Below the pieces are notes generated by a model that searched no databases, was not told where the DNA came from, and saw only the letters and a list, made by a program, of their open reading frames with translations. Below, piece after piece: positions 11,841 to 24,416 of a stretch of 64,000 nt of DNA. Position 1 is the stretch's first letter; each line of letters opens with the position of its first letter. Source of the stretch: Erodium maritimum (lineage: Eukaryota > Streptophyta > Magnoliopsida > Geraniales > Geraniaceae); contig OY997590.1 in NCBI GenBank assembly GCA_963921825.1, positions 36,783,039 through 36,847,038 of the forward strand, written 5' to 3'. The position numbers and the translations under genes are program-made.

Positions 11841-13367
11841 TAAAATTCAATCAGTAAACTGAATAAATTTTATGAAGATCAAGCTTAAACACCAACAATC
11901 AATTCTAAACCTTTAGAATCTGAAACCAAGATCCTTGATTCACTCGATTAAGCTGAACTAATGCTCACCACTTAATCGAGCTATGTAGGTAGGACTCCAT
12001 CCAATCACATCCAATGTGACTCTTGGCTAGGGTATGTACTTATGTACACGACTTACCCTATCTGTTACCCTAGCTCAACCTCAGGCCGAGAATCGTAGTC
12101 GGGTCCACCAATTTTCAACTATGGCTCGTCACTATGTAGGTGCTCCGCTAATGCGCACGACACCCACATATGTCGTCCAAACCTACTACCCCGCTTCCCT
12201 ATGGATGCTCCGCTAATGCGCACGACAACCATAGGACGGGGAGGTAGTAAGGTGTTGATGATTGGGAGGTATCGGACATGACCCGCTTTTACTTGTCCAA
12301 TTGTGTTCAAAACTTTGGCACATCCTAGATGCGATGAGCACATCAACTACATTCCAAATGCAATGATGCCTCAAATTACATCCAATGTAATTCTTCCTTT
12401 GAACCCGTCAACTACATCCAATGCAATGACGGTTCTAAGGGTTCACACACAAGGATTAAAATTCCAATTTTATCTTTGCACGTGAGGTGATATACTCGGT
12501 AAATAAAGTTAAGCATGCAATTCTAAAACACATAGAATTAATCATGCATAAACTAAACCAAGCATAAAGCGATAAATGTGCACATAATAGCCCCCTAAAC
12601 TAACTCCCACTAGCTTCTTGAGCTCCACCGACTCCAAGCCGATGCCAACACCCGAAAAGCCACCAAATGACCTTTTCGCCCTTTCTTCGTCTTGAGTAAA
12701 ATATTACAATTTAATACACGACTCGTAGGTCGGGAATAAATAAATATTACAAACAAGTGGTTCGACGACCACACCTTGAAAGAATAATTACACGTTAACT
12801 CTAACGGCTCGCAGGCCGTGAAAAGCGATAAATAATTAAACTGAGCTCGGGGCTATTATGTACACCATGCCAACATCACATCACACATCGTGTTATCAAA
12901 CAAGCATGTTATCAAACATCATGTGATTTTCCGGTTTTAATTAATAGCCAAGTTTCGAAATTTTTTGATGCTCGGTTTATCGAAACCGTTCAAAAATGAA
13001 ACTTTTGAACATTTGATCTTCGAGTTCATCATGACGGTTCCAAACTCGTCATAACTAACAAAACGGTTTAGCCTTGGCATATCAACCATCTAATGGTCAT
13101 GCTTAGCCTAGCTCCGTCCAACGGAGCCCCGTTCGGTCCCGGTTTCGGCTCCCCGAGAGTCCCGCTCCCGAGACCCGAAAAATCAAACGTTTTTCAAAAT
13201 TTCCAGATTTGAAATAATTTTCAAAAATTCATTTTACATGTATTAAATCCATAAACAATAATTTAAAACATGTTATCAAACAATTTAGCAAAACAACATG
13301 CCAAAAACAAAACTTTCAAGCAAAACCGAAACTTTGAACACCGTCTTGTGAATCCCGAAGGTAGCAC
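11841..13367 (-). other. copia 5' leader
   Basis: This is non-coding DNA between the primer site and gag. It contains a short duplicated segment sharing TGCTCCGCTAATGCGCACGA (near 12140 and 12206) and repeats of ACATCCAATG around 12370-12430. No reading frame of note was seen. Confidence 0.6.
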
Positions 13368-13381
13368 GGCTCTGATTACCA
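13368..13381 (-). promoter_or_regulatory. copia primer-binding site (tRNA-Met)
   Basis: The minus strand reads TGGTAATCAGAGCC one base inside the 5' LTR. It matches the usual plant initiator tRNA-Met site TGGTATCAGAGC except for one extra A. Confidence 0.8.
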
Positions 13382-13382
13382 C

Positions 13383-15070
13383 TGTTGGGTCTCGAGGTAG
13401 GGTTGGAGATGAACCAACTCGCAGCGGAAAACCAATGAAAACCAAGAGACAATTAAAACCATGAAACAACTAACAAAGAATGGATTAACAAGAGAAAAAT
13501 TCAGCACTAGTTTTTACCAAAACAAGAACACCGGTTAACGAATGATTGGCTTGAGTCTCCAAGACGCCTACGTATCCACATGGGAATCAAAGCCACGTAG
13601 TTCTTCTCTTTGAGGACTCAAGAACACAAACATGGAGGTGGAAACTAGCCAAACCCGAAATGGCCATGGAAGAGGGAGAGAAAATGTGTTTCCTATTCTT
13701 GTCTTGTGTTTGTTATGTTGAAAAAAGATGACTTAAACATAACAAAACCCATACTTGTCCAACTAAAGGCATGGGACAAGTATGGTGTCAAGTAAGGTGT
13801 AAATAGGACAAAGTATGGCAAGACAAAATTGGGTTAGGTGGTGAATCACCAACACCTTAATCCTTGTCTTGCTTACTTAGTACTAATTAATCAAGACTTG
13901 ATTAATTAGTTCCATGGGCCTTGGTTGCATGGGCCTTTCATGGGCCTCTTGGAACATGGCCCGTGGCCATTTCCAACGAGGTCCCGTGATTCGCTCATCG
14001 CCTCCATGCCTTCCATACCGGAAATGTCCAACATTATCCGACGCGATCAATCCCAAGACTCCAAGCCTTGTCTCGATCTGTGAAGTCCTATTCACTTACG
14101 GGCACATGACCCAAAACCCAGTTTTGGTCATGTCCCGAGACAACTCCCTTTTGGCCATTCTCCATAAATGTGTCAATGAGTTTCATCCTCCGGTGTGACC
14201 CTTAGGTTTATGCATGTCAATAGATCAACGTAAAATCCCATTTTACTTGATCCTATTTAAGTGGCAACTAACGAGACTTTAGTATTGCCTGACACTACAT
14301 AACGAATCGACCCTGTCGATTCTAACCTTTCCGTCGTCCCTGTCATTATCCTTTTATCTCCGATATCCTGATTGAGATAAGGCATAGAGCCGTCATCCTT
14401 ATTATTCTCAATCACCGTTCCTTGATATGTGAGATGACTGAAGATATGATACCTAGTATCATGTGCATGGCCATGCTATTCTTCCAGTCACTCTCGATCA
14501 AGTGGCCGAGAACCGATATCTTTCCCATACCTTAGTATGAGGGATAAATCCCTTAGCCGTCTTTCGTGTCACTCATGTAGCCCGTCCCCAAGCCAATCCT
14601 GGCCGTTATGGAAGCCCTGTTACGGACAACGTTAGGCTCAGGTCAAACTCAGTTGTTGACTACATAGCGATCACAAAGACTCCTTGGTCTAAGGATACAT
14701 GACAAGCTACAACACTGAATATGTTCATGACTTAATCTATGGCACATATTCAGGGCGGGTCGTCCAATATCATGTCCCACATGATATCTATGATCAGACT
14801 CCGGAATCCCATTCCAATGACTAACAAAACGTAAGCCATAAAGAGCCATCTTTCATACTAGTCGCTTCTAGTGAAGCTTTGTTGACTAGGGACCCATCGA
14901 GTGTGATCTATCTCGATCTATGGTTCTATTCGCATGGTGGGCATAGATCAGAGCACACATCGATATATTACTCCAACACATAAGTAATATAAAGCCGCTT
15001 TAATTTTATTGCTAACGATGATATATACATTTGGACATTTAGGATTGAACTACGGGCACTAAGACTAACA
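13383..15070 (-). repeat. copia 5' LTR (1,688 bp)
   Basis: It is identical in length and almost identical in sequence to 4916-6603. It is bounded by the primer site on the inside and by the CTCGG duplication on the outside. Confidence 0.93.
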
Positions 15071-15910
15071 CTCGGTCCTCAGGGCTGTGACCCGATCCAC
15101 AATTGCGGGGCGAAGCCCTCCCTCAAACCGTCTACAACGGCGAGCCTCGGTCGGCACCATCTCCGGTGCAAAGCGGGACAAGGAGGTGAACCTCTCCTCG
15201 TACTCAGATACTGTCATCGTCCTATCCACTAGCTCAGACTACACACGAATCCTCAAGACGAGTACTCGATCTAAACTCCGGGCTCGGGGACCTCTCTCGA
15301 ACTTCCTGCCTTGTTTCGTTTCGACCGCCACTAAAAATGGTGCAGACGGCCAACGCCGTAACCCTGGCCTCGTACCTTATCTCGGATACTCCATCCCGTC
15401 GCAACCCGGGATCTGCTGGCGTTGCTTCTCCTAATCTACCCAGTGGGAGCACCCCGGGCACTTGTGCCCCAACGGCTTACCTCTCCTACCTCGAGGTGCC
15501 ATGTCGTAAGTACCCTCCGCACGGGTATATGCACACGCTCAGTTCTCAAGTTTGCACAAAGCGACACGCTTAGCTCACTAGCGTTCACACACGCTTCACA
15601 ACAATTAATCGCCATAACAAGTGACCAAACAACACCGGAACATAGTCACGGTTTACCGACCATAGGTCGTTATCAATACATATATAATCCACTACGAAGC
15701 ACCTAGATATAAAGAACGCACGACTATAGCCACATTTTACCGCTCACGTGTCGGAAGGAGATGGGTCCTCTATATTACCAAGTAGCACACAGCTATAAAT
15801 ATACACATACCAATAAACAACACGTTCAATCACACACAATTCAACGATCTCCCACATGACCATACGGTCCACGATTTCAAATCACACAGCAGATTCACAG
15901 AGGTCGCACT
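15071..15910 (-). mobile_element. Outer gypsy gag (N-terminal side) and leader
   Basis: The minus strand from about 15700 to 15071 encodes gag-like sequence that resumes at 4915 beyond the copia insertion, in the same order as the gag at 43.1-44.1 kb. From about 15710 to 15910 it is non-coding leader that continues at 18607. Fossil. Confidence 0.65.
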
Positions 15911-16408
15911 TGTAAGAACCGCTCCCGGTCAACGCCGGTCAAATCGGCGGAAAAACAGAAAATTTTAAATTTTTGGACAGACACCTAAATGAACCTAAAA
16001 TTGACCCCGAGGGTCATATCGGACTTACGTTGTCCCCGATATCGAACAAAGTGAGTTCTAGGTGACTCAGGGAAACTTTTTGACCAACTCGGGAAGAGTT
16101 GACTTTTTGCAGTAAAAGTCAACCGAGCGACGTTTTAGTCCGTTCGAGGACCGTTTTGGATCCAAAAAGATTAGCCGTCGTTACAGCGGTCTTAGTTGGG
16201 CCGTTTCCCTGTAGCCCGTGAAATTTCGTAATTTCTTGGAAAATGGGCTCGTTCGGGGCCCGAGACGACCGAATTTCGCGAATCTGACAGAAAAATATCT
16301 ACAAAGATATTTTTTAAAAGGGTGGGACCCACTTGCCACTTGTCACACAAGTGATGGTAGTTGGTATTTTTGAACAAAACAAAGGGAAGGAGACTAGGGG
16401 TGTTCGGC

Positions 16409-16420
16409 CATATAAAAAAA
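16409..16420 (+). promoter_or_regulatory. TATA-like box of the family X LTR
   Basis: GGCCATATAAAAAAAAAG precedes a GA-rich stretch about 500 bp from the LTR start, a plausible core promoter. The matching region of the 5' LTR at 31.13 kb is where the MULE inserted. Function is inferred from position and sequence only. Confidence 0.45.
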
Positions 16421-17699
16421 AAGAGAAAGGAGAGAGAAAGAAGAAGGAAGAAGGAGAAGGAGAAAAGGGAAAAGAAGAAGGAGAGAAGTTAGGGTTTTTC
16501 GATTTTCCCGACAATCCGACCGACGGATCGTCTCAACGGTTGTAGAATCGAGCTCCCTTCGTCATTCCCTACGGTGAGAACCTATTTGTTTCTCGTTTTG
16601 GTACGTTTGAAAGTTAGGGTTTGTGTTTAAACGAGTTAAATATGGATGAGTTGAGGTGTATGGTTCGTTGGAGACATTTTGTGGCGAAGATGATCGGATT
16701 CCGGAGGCTTGAGGGAGCTCCAGCCACCGTGGGTGGTGGCTGGCCGGAGCTGGGACCGGCCACCACTGTGGTGAACCGGTCCAAAACCGGTCCAGCCACC
16801 CACGAGTGATGGTGGCCGGGAGGGGCCCACGTGTCGGGCCTCGGGTTTTTCGTGTTCGGGTGGTTTTGGACGATCCCCGAATCGATAATTTACACCCGGA
16901 ACGAATTATGGAATTAAATTGTGAAAGTTGGAAATTTCGGGTGTAGAAACTTTGAACGCGAATTAAATCGCTCAGAAGTCGGAAATTGATTTTGTCGATT
17001 TCATTGGAACCCTTGAATTGTTTTAGGATCGTAGAAACGAAAACGGGAATTTTCGGAGCCCCGGAAGGGCGTTTTCCGATCCCGGGCAGATTCGACAAGC
17101 CGGGCGAATCGGGCTTTTCCGGGCCCATTGTTGACAATGTCGAGTAATTGGGAAGTTTGGGAGTGATCGACATTTTCGGGGTTGCGTTTGGGCGTCAAAT
17201 TCATTAAAATTCAGCTTTTCCTACAAACTTAAAAAGTGCTTTAATTTGTGTTCATGTTAGATCGTGCCGCCGACCGCGGAAAGGGGAGGCTAGGCGAGTG
17301 ATCGCGAGCACGCCGGAGCTTGGGCGTGGACTTTTGGGAAAGTGTTACGAGGTAGGGAAAAGCATCCGGATCTCGGCCTTGACTAAGGAAAGTTAACAGT
17401 AGAAATGCATGTGACACCTAGTAGTGTCGTAGGATCAGTGAACATATCGAACAATCGAAATGCATGCGACACTCAGTGGTGTCATAGGATAAGTGAACGT
17501 ATCGAACATTAGAAATACTTTTGGCATTTGGTTGTGCCCGTATGTTGATTGAATTGTTTGTGTTTGAGGGTGACCATGAGTGCTTGTGGGGAGTTGAACC
17601 CGTATTGGTTGACTGACTTGCCGAGTGGTAGTTAGTCGTGTTGTCGTATTTTCTTTCTATTTGCGGGGTATTGTGTGTTATTTGGTTGTGACTGTGATT

Positions 17700-18075
17700 G
17701 TTCTGGTGATGACTGTTGAGCTATGCCCGATGGGTGTGCCGTACCCTCCAGTGCGCGGTCGGTAAAATGCTGAGGGTTGTGGTTCCCGTCAGGTGCGTCG
17801 TACCTTCCGGCGCGTGATCGGTAAAGTGCTGAGATTAGAGCTGTGCCTGAGGGGTGTGTCGTACCCTCCAATGCGTGGTCGGTAAAGAACAAAGGGTTGT
17901 GGTCCCCGTCAGGTGTGTCGCACCTTCCGGCGCGTGATTGGTAAAGTGATGAGGCTGGATTTATGCCCGAGGGGTGTGTCTTACCCTCCGGTGCGCGGTC
18001 GGTAAAGAGCAGAGGGCTGTGGTCCCCGTCAGGTGTGTCGCACCTTCCGGCGCGTGATCGATAAAGTGTTGAGGC
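17700..18075. repeat. LTR minisatellite, about 117-bp unit
   Basis: Three units alternate GTACCCTCCAGTGCGCGGTC and ACCTTCCGGCGCGTGATCGG, each followed by GGTAAAG. The ORF on the minus strand is a translation of the repeat (period about 39 residues). Confidence 0.85.
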
Positions 18076-18606
18076 TTGTGGTTGTGGTTTGCGTGACTTT
18101 GATAACTTTTGTGTTGTTGTGCTCTTTGTGGTCGTCATTACGGTGTCGGGTCTACACTACGAGTATGGGTGTTTAGATGGTTGGGGAAAGTAACAGTTTT
18201 TGTGTGACAGTCGGGTTATTTGAGTTTGGGGATAGTAATCCCTGGTGTTTTGTTTGTTGTTGGTGTTTCCGGCATTTCTGCTAGTATGTCGTAGTCAGTC
18301 TGGTATCCGTGGTAGTGAGCGAACGCTCACCCCTAGCTGCTTTTTCTATAGGTACTGGTCGCGAGGCGGACTAGGGGAACTCTCGAAGCTTGAAGAGCTG
18401 GGAGCGGGAGTCTGGGTTTTTTGGGAGTTTAGCGACGTACGCTTGGTTTTTGTCCGCTTATTTTGGACGCTTTTCAGTTGTAAAATATTGTTTTTGATTA
18501 ACTCAAAGTGGTGATTTTAAGCGGTTTTATTAAAATGTTTGAAATTGGTTTTATTGTTTCACCGTTCGCGTTCCGGGTTCGGTCCTACTGAATTCGGGGC
18601 GTGACA

Positions 18607-19547
18607 GCACTCGACTATCGGCATGTCAAAGTTTAGTATAGTCATACTAATTTCGAACAATCAGGGAAAACCCGCACACTTGTGCGTTCCACAAGTCAAT
18701 CACACAGTTCAACAGTTCCACACAGGATTCACACATTCCACAATTCACATCGCAACAATTCCGCAGAGGTCTCAACGTCATCTTAACTCCACAAGTACAA
18801 ACATCAACTTAGTTTCAAGGTTCTTCACACTTTCTCTTTCTAACATAACATTAATATCGATATCATGTCGTTACAACCCGGTTCAGGCGTCCCCGAATTA
18901 CGTTGTAACCACTTGACATCCCCCCATCACGTCCGACTATAGTGGTGCCCCTGAGTCAGATCGTGATAGTACAAACACTTCAGTTTTGCAGAAATTTGGG
19001 CATGACCCGTTGGAAAATTCTACTAACCATCTGCTTACGCGGGACATTCAATTCATCTCTTGCATAAAGCACTCAACACAATCACGGCACATATCAATCA
19101 TCGCAGTTATCCACCTCGGGTCTCGGTAATTACACGAGCACCACCCGAACACGTCAACACCTCAACTTTACTCGATCAATCTACGTTCGACCAAGGTAGC
19201 TAACCAACTAAAACAACCAATCACCCAAGACAAGCAGTTATCACAAGCTCGAGCATCGCTCGTTAAGTCAACCTCGATCCCAATCGATCGGCACCACAGC
19301 TCAACCGAAACACACATCACAACAATAAGTCAACCTTGATCTCAATCGATCGGCACCACAACTCAACCGAAGCACACATCACAACAAGGACAAGGCAAAT
19401 TGCAAACAAGGCACTTCACTACCCGAGACTCTCGTCGTCTCGGATCAACGCGTAGGACATTTTCGATTTGCGTGACCGAACACTAGAACCCTAACGAACT
19501 AACTCTACCAACCTAATTGACGTACGGTCCGAAGTTTTGAAAAACCA
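18607..19547 (-). other. Leader of the outer gypsy element
   Basis: This is non-coding DNA between the primer site and the solo LTR insertion. A segment with CTCGATCCCAATCGATCGGC is repeated near 19270 and 19333. No reading frame is supported. Confidence 0.55.
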
Positions 19548-19560
19548 GGCTCTGATACCA
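19548..19560 (-). promoter_or_regulatory. Outer gypsy primer-binding site (tRNA-Met)
   Basis: The minus strand reads TGGTATCAGAGCC three bases inside the 5' LTR end at 19564. This fixes both the element's orientation and the LTR boundary. Confidence 0.88.
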
Positions 19561-19563
19561 AAT

Positions 19564-22112
19564 TGTCACGCCCCAAATCCGGTTTTGACCGAACTCGAGA
19601 CGTGAACTAAAATAAAATAAAAACAATAATAAGAGTAAATTTAATAACATAAAATTCCGAGTAGTTCATGATCAAAATCCAATACCACGAGTCAAACGCT
19701 CCAATTCAGACAAATAAAGACACAGTTTAGTTCATAAACAGAAAGTACGTTGCTACTAAAATATAAACCTCCGGACTCTCGATGAGCTCCCGAGCTCTGA
19801 GACGTCCTCTACACCGACTCACCATTGAAACTTGTAAAACAGTAGAAACAGAGGGGTGAGCTTTCGTTCAGTAGGAAAAAGTAGTAATGGGAATGGACTT
19901 CCGCTCCGTCACCATAATTACTAAGTCAAGAATATAAACTCATAACTGACAACCCGAATAGAAAACCAACAGGAACCCAACATTATCGACCATTGAACCA
20001 AGCTAAGAAAACATATGAACAACAGAATATTATACTATGACGTCCACCGTGAACATCACTCAAATCCAACATGACACAAACATAAGACAAGTACACCGGG
20101 ATACTCCAATCCACATACGTAACTCAACATATCGTACCGGAACACCACCTCAGTCTAGATATCTTCCCGGAATCCAGCATCAGGGTGAAACAAATACATC
20201 AGACCGGAATACACCCTCGGTCTAGATGTCTTCCCGGACACACATCATTGGGGTGAAACAATATACATCATACCGGAATACCCATTGGTCTAGATGTCCT
20301 CCCGGAAACGCACATCGGGGTAACAAACAATACATCATGCTGGAAACGCACTATCGGCCTAGATGTCTTCCCGGACACACAACATCGGGGTGAAACAATA
20401 TACATCATACCAGAATACCCATCGGTCTAGATGTCTTCACGGAAACGCACATCGGGGTAACAAACAATACATCATACCGGAAACACACTATCGGCCTAGA
20501 TGTCTTCCCGGAAACGCACCTCGGGGTAAGAAAACAATACACCATACCGAAAACGCACATCGACTTAGATGTCTTCCCGGAAACACACAACGGGGTAAGC
20601 AAACAATACAATACCATACCACACATGTTACACCGAACTTATCATAACATCAAAACTTACCGATACACTTACCAAACCCACCACATCGGTCTATCATTCA
20701 CTCGATCATATCACAAGTCAACGGTTCATATCACATTCATTCAACCAATCATATCAACGAACAACCATTCGGATCACATTCATCACAACTCATATAACAT
20801 GCTATGATTCTTAAAGTAACCAAAGAAAATACTATACATCAACATTTAAGGACTAATAATCACAACCAAACACAACCAACACACAATCCTAAGGCCCGAC
20901 ATGGCCACATGTGATTCTACAGCACGACAATTCCCATAATTGAAAGCGGTTATTCTATTTAATCACATCCTATATTCAAGCTAAGACTTTTCCGGTTATT
21001 AACATCCTATATGCATACTATTAACGTTCTTTAATTAAAAGCGGTAATTACTACTCTTCCCTACCTCAAGTGCTATCCAAACGCTTAGTCACGCGACGCC
21101 TAGTAGTCTCCTCCTCCGAGCTCGGGTCTAACGTCTAAGATCACAAGTAATACGAGAATTAATGCTAATTCAAGTGTGGTTTAAAGAGGGAAATACTCAA
21201 ACTAACCCCAATTGCTCAATCTTATCAAAATGGGCCCGGAATCGGGAAAACGTCCCTCGGGACTCCGAAAATTTCCCTTTTCTTGTCTATCAATCATAAT
21301 TAATTTACTTGTTCCAACGCACTTGACGGAATTAAATTCCGAGGTCCGAGCGTTCTAAATTCGCAATTAAAGTTTCCAAACGTTTTTCGCAAATTTTCAT
21401 GAATCACATCCATAATTCGTTCCGGGTGTGAAATTAACGTCTCGGGGTTCACCCAAGACCGTCCAAGCACGAAACCACCAAGTCCCGGCCATGTGGGCCC
21501 CACGGCCACACATGGACGTGGGTGGCCGGACCGGACCGGGCCGATCACGGTCCAAATGTGACCGACCATGGCCGGTCACGGTTCCAATCGTGGCCGACTA
21601 TGGCCGGTCCTCCCCTCCTCCGATGGCCGGATTCCGGCGACCGGCCGGAGCTCCGGCGAATCTCTGGTCGCCGGAAAAATACTTCCTTTTCTATTAACAA
21701 ATTCCTAACTAGTTCTAGGTTCTCCACAACACCACTTTTAAGCTTTAATACTTCAAATTTCACCTCACACATTCCAAAGTTTCAATACCCAAGGTGGGCT
21801 TCATCAAAAACCACCAAAAACCCATGAAACTTCATCATTAATCTGCACATTCTCCATAACTCATCTAATTGAACACTTAGAACCTTAAATCTCTAAGAAC
21901 GAAGTTCATTTCATGCCTTTTTTAGAAAACCCAAACTCCATAAAAATGAATTTGGTTTGAGGATTTACCTTAGAAATGAAAAAAGGAAGAGGAAAATGAT
22001 GTTTTGGAGAGGATTAGTGTTGAAAATTACCCAAAGGAGCTCCCTTTTTCCTCCATTTCTTCTTCTTCAAGCAATGGGGCTTCAATAGAGTATTTCTTCT
22101 CTCTCTCTCTAG
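19564..22112 (-). repeat. Outer gypsy 5' LTR, larger part
   Basis: It begins TGTCACGCCCC (reverse of the LTR end) and runs to the MULE insertion at 22112. The remaining LTR start is at 31123-31557. A minisatellite with CTAGATGTCTTCCCGGAAAC and CATCGGGGTAA fills about 20100-20610. It looks array-like but is an LTR-internal repeat with uneven spacing. Confidence 0.85.
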
Positions 22113-22625
22113 CGGACGAATTGTTAAAAAGGCCTTCTGAGGCTAATATATTGCAAAAAGACCTTCACTTTTTATATGTTTTGTAAAAAGACCTCCACTT
22201 TATGTTTTCCAATATTACCCTTTTGTAATATTGGAAAAATACCTAAATCGCAGCCCCCTTTTCGCACCCAGAAAAAAGCCGGCCGACGACCTGAATATCC
22301 AAAAAAAATTCCGGCGTCCACCACGTTCCCCGTCGCCGTCCACCACCGTCCAAAGCCCATTGAGTCCATTGAAGCAATCCTCCAAGTAAGGTAAGCTTGA
22401 TTTCATCCTAAATTTGAAGCTATTGAATTTAAGTTTTAGGTTTGAGTAGATCTTCGAATGTAGGAGTGTAACAACGAATTCAAATGGTTAAATGTGTGTG
22501 TAAACGTAGTGAAATAAACAAATGGTAGAATTGGGTGGAATAGATTCGTATGTCGTAGGTTTTGTGAATTTTCTGAAATGGGGAACCAGTAGGGCCGGTC
22601 GGCGTCGGATGGGGAAGACGAGGGA

Positions 22626-22700
22626 CCGATCGGCCTCGGAAGCACTTGAATATAGACAAGCCGGATGGCGTATATGCAAACCGATCGACGGGCCGATCGG
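22626..22700. repeat. Left subterminal CCGATCGG cluster
   Basis: Perfect palindromes CCGATCGG lie at 22626-22633 and 22693-22700, with CCGATCGA at 22681-22688. A matching pair is found near the other MULE end. They could be transposase-binding sites, by analogy with subterminal motifs of other plant DNA transposons; this is inference. Confidence 0.45.
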
Positions 22701-22789
22701 AAGGGTTATGAGCGGGACGGCTAATTACATATACTAAATCATACTCGATTAGTACAATATGTCCTTATGGGGTTGTAATTGTTACAGGA

Positions 22790-24412
22790 ATGGGTGAAAT
22801 TGTAGTCCGTGCTACTTACGGTGGTGAATATAAGCTAGTGGATGGGAAGTATGATTGGATATCAACAACAAACAATGGTTGTGTTAGCCTTATTGTGGAC
22901 GATAATACAACGCTGAAGAAAGTGAAGGACCGGCTGTATTCCGAAATCGGGGTGAATGAAAGGGAGATAGAACTGAATCTTAGTTTTGTAGGTGTTATGC
23001 CCAATTTTGTAGGAGTTATCCCAATAGAGAAAGTGTACGATGATTTCACTCTTCGGGGTTTTGTACTTGAGAACAGAATTATAGAGACGAGAACCGTGTT
23101 ACGTGTAGAGCTGAGCAAGAAAGATACAGTTTGTGGGGAAGATGATACTGTTGAACAGGGGGGGAACAATGTACCGGAAGCTGTGGCATATGAGTATGAT
23201 GAACATGACAATGGGGGGCATGACGCTTATTTTGAAGTTGGTATTTGTAGTGTTGCAGGTAATCCAAATAATGTAGATAACCCAGTTATTCGGCGGAGAG
23301 AACGTGATACGGAAGCACAAGCATCATCGCCTACGCCACCATCGGCAAGCTTGGACAATATCGAGGAGAACCGTGAAATGGTGGAGTATGTTCATAGAAA
23401 TGAGGAGTTTCCTGCGGATTCGGTGGATCCAGAACAAAGCACTGTCGGTTTTAGGGATGGGTTAAGTTTAGTAGTTGGTAAAGAGTTTCCGAACAAGAGA
23501 GCACTGATGAGTTATCTGAAAGACATTTCAATTAAGGGTGATTTTCTGATAAAACGTGATAGATCTTCAAAGACTTTATACATTGCAAAATGTGCTGGTG
23601 CTACTTGTGGGTGGAGAGTGCGTGCAGCAAAAGATCGCTGATCCCGTGAAACGTTCTCCATTAGAACGTATGAGTCTTTACATACTTGTTTGGTTAGTGA
23701 ACGGAACTCCCGAAAAGGTAAATTGACTACGGAAGAGATTGCGTGTAGGTTGGTAAAAGAAAATAGTGAAGTAGAATATCTTCCCAAACCACGTGCCATT
23801 CAAAACAATTTGGAGTTGCAGAAGATGGGGTTTTATAAATACTGGCAATGTTGGAGGGCAAGAACACTGGCGATGATTAAACTTGTAGGGGACCCAGCTT
23901 CAAGTTATGGACTACTCCCTGTTTATTTGCAGCAGGTTCGGAAGATGAATGCAGGTGTAGTAACTCATTTGGAGGTGGATGCAGAGAGTAGATTTAAATA
24001 TGTTTTCATAGCATATCGGCCATGCATTGAGGGATTTAACTATGCCTTGAGAAAAGTGATCTTAGTATATGGTACGTGGTTGAAGACAAGGTATAAAGGG
24101 GTACTGATAATTGCAAGCGGGGAGGATGCTAATGGTCACCAATATCTTGTGGCTTGGGCTGTAGTTGACTCGGAGAACAACGAATCATGGAAATGGTTCT
24201 TCCAAAAGTTGAGGTCGGAGATCCCGGATGGGGAAGACTTGGTTATCCTTTCGGATAGACATGTAAGTATCAGCAATGCAGTGAAGATCGTCTACCCAGA
24301 AGCCCAACATGGGCATTGTAGGTGGCATCTGACCCAAAATGTGAGAGAGAAGGTAGGGGCTAAGGAAAAAAAAACAGATTATCGAAGTTGTTTCAAGAAG
24401 TTGCTGACTTAA
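22790..24412 (+). pseudogene. MuDR-type transposase of the MULE, decayed
   Basis: The ATG at 22790 opens a frame with an N-terminal PB1-like region of about 110 residues (ATYGGEYKLVDGKYDWIS), an acidic linker, then a MuDR DNA-binding domain (NKRALMSYLKD... KCAGATCGWRVRAAKD, with the two cysteines). An in-frame TGA at 23641-23643 interrupts it, and the frame reopens at once (ETFSIRTYESLHTCLV). The MULE DDE domain follows with LKTRYKGVLIIASGEDANGH, AVVDSENNESWKWFF, LVILSDRHVSI and EAQHGHCRWHL. The first catalytic Asp, normally in a VDGT motif, reads VYGT. After FKKLLT the frame stops at 24410-24412 and runs into a tandem array, so the C-terminal part with the SWIM zinc finger is missing. A plain DNA transposon gene, non-functional. 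Confidence 0.85.
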
Positions 24413-24416
24413 TTTG

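Larger units (their letters stand above)
4916..15070 (-). mobile_element. Ty1/copia retrotransposon, very young, with nested solo LTR
   Basis: Two 1,688-bp LTRs (4916-6603 and 13383-15070) run TGTTAG...CCAACA on the minus strand and are flanked by a perfect 5-bp duplication CTCGG (4911-4915 and 15071-15075). By eye the LTRs differ at only about three positions, suggesting an age of roughly 0.1 million years under usual plant rates. Right to left the interior has a primer site, gag (about 11.8-11.6 kb), protease/pre-integrase (about 11.2-10.9 kb), integrase (10.65 kb and 8.96-8.7 kb, split by a solo LTR), reverse transcriptase (8.2-7.2 kb), RNase H (about 7.0-6.75 kb) and a polypurine tract. 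This is Ty1/copia order, integrase before reverse transcriptase. It looks structurally complete apart from the insertion, but it is broken, with several breaks. Confidence 0.92.
15911..18606 (+). mobile_element. Solo LTR, gypsy family X, inverted in the outer element
   Basis: It runs TGTAAGAACCGCTC...GGGGCGTGACA (2,696 bp) with a perfect GCACT duplication at 15906-15910 and 18607-18611. It lies in the leader of the minus-strand gypsy element but points the other way. It contains a TATA-like box at 16411, a GA-rich tract just after it, a minisatellite at 17700-18075 and the conserved palindrome at 18315-18330. Confidence 0.92.

Noticed and set aside
5447-14198. A 94-residue ORF conserved three times (5447, 9832 and 13914)
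   Set aside because: Its conservation is explained by the three near-identical copia LTR copies; it overlaps an ORF on the other strand and has no domain.
17632-18138. A 168-residue repetitive ORF
   Set aside because: It is the translation of the family X LTR minisatellite.
20100-20610. CRISPR-like repeat and spacer appearance
   Set aside because: Units are uneven and degenerate, there are no cas genes, the window is plant nuclear DNA, and the array lies inside a gypsy LTR.
23512-23799. Minus-strand ORFs opposite the MULE transposase
   Set aside because: They are shadows of the transposase frame with no recognisable motifs.
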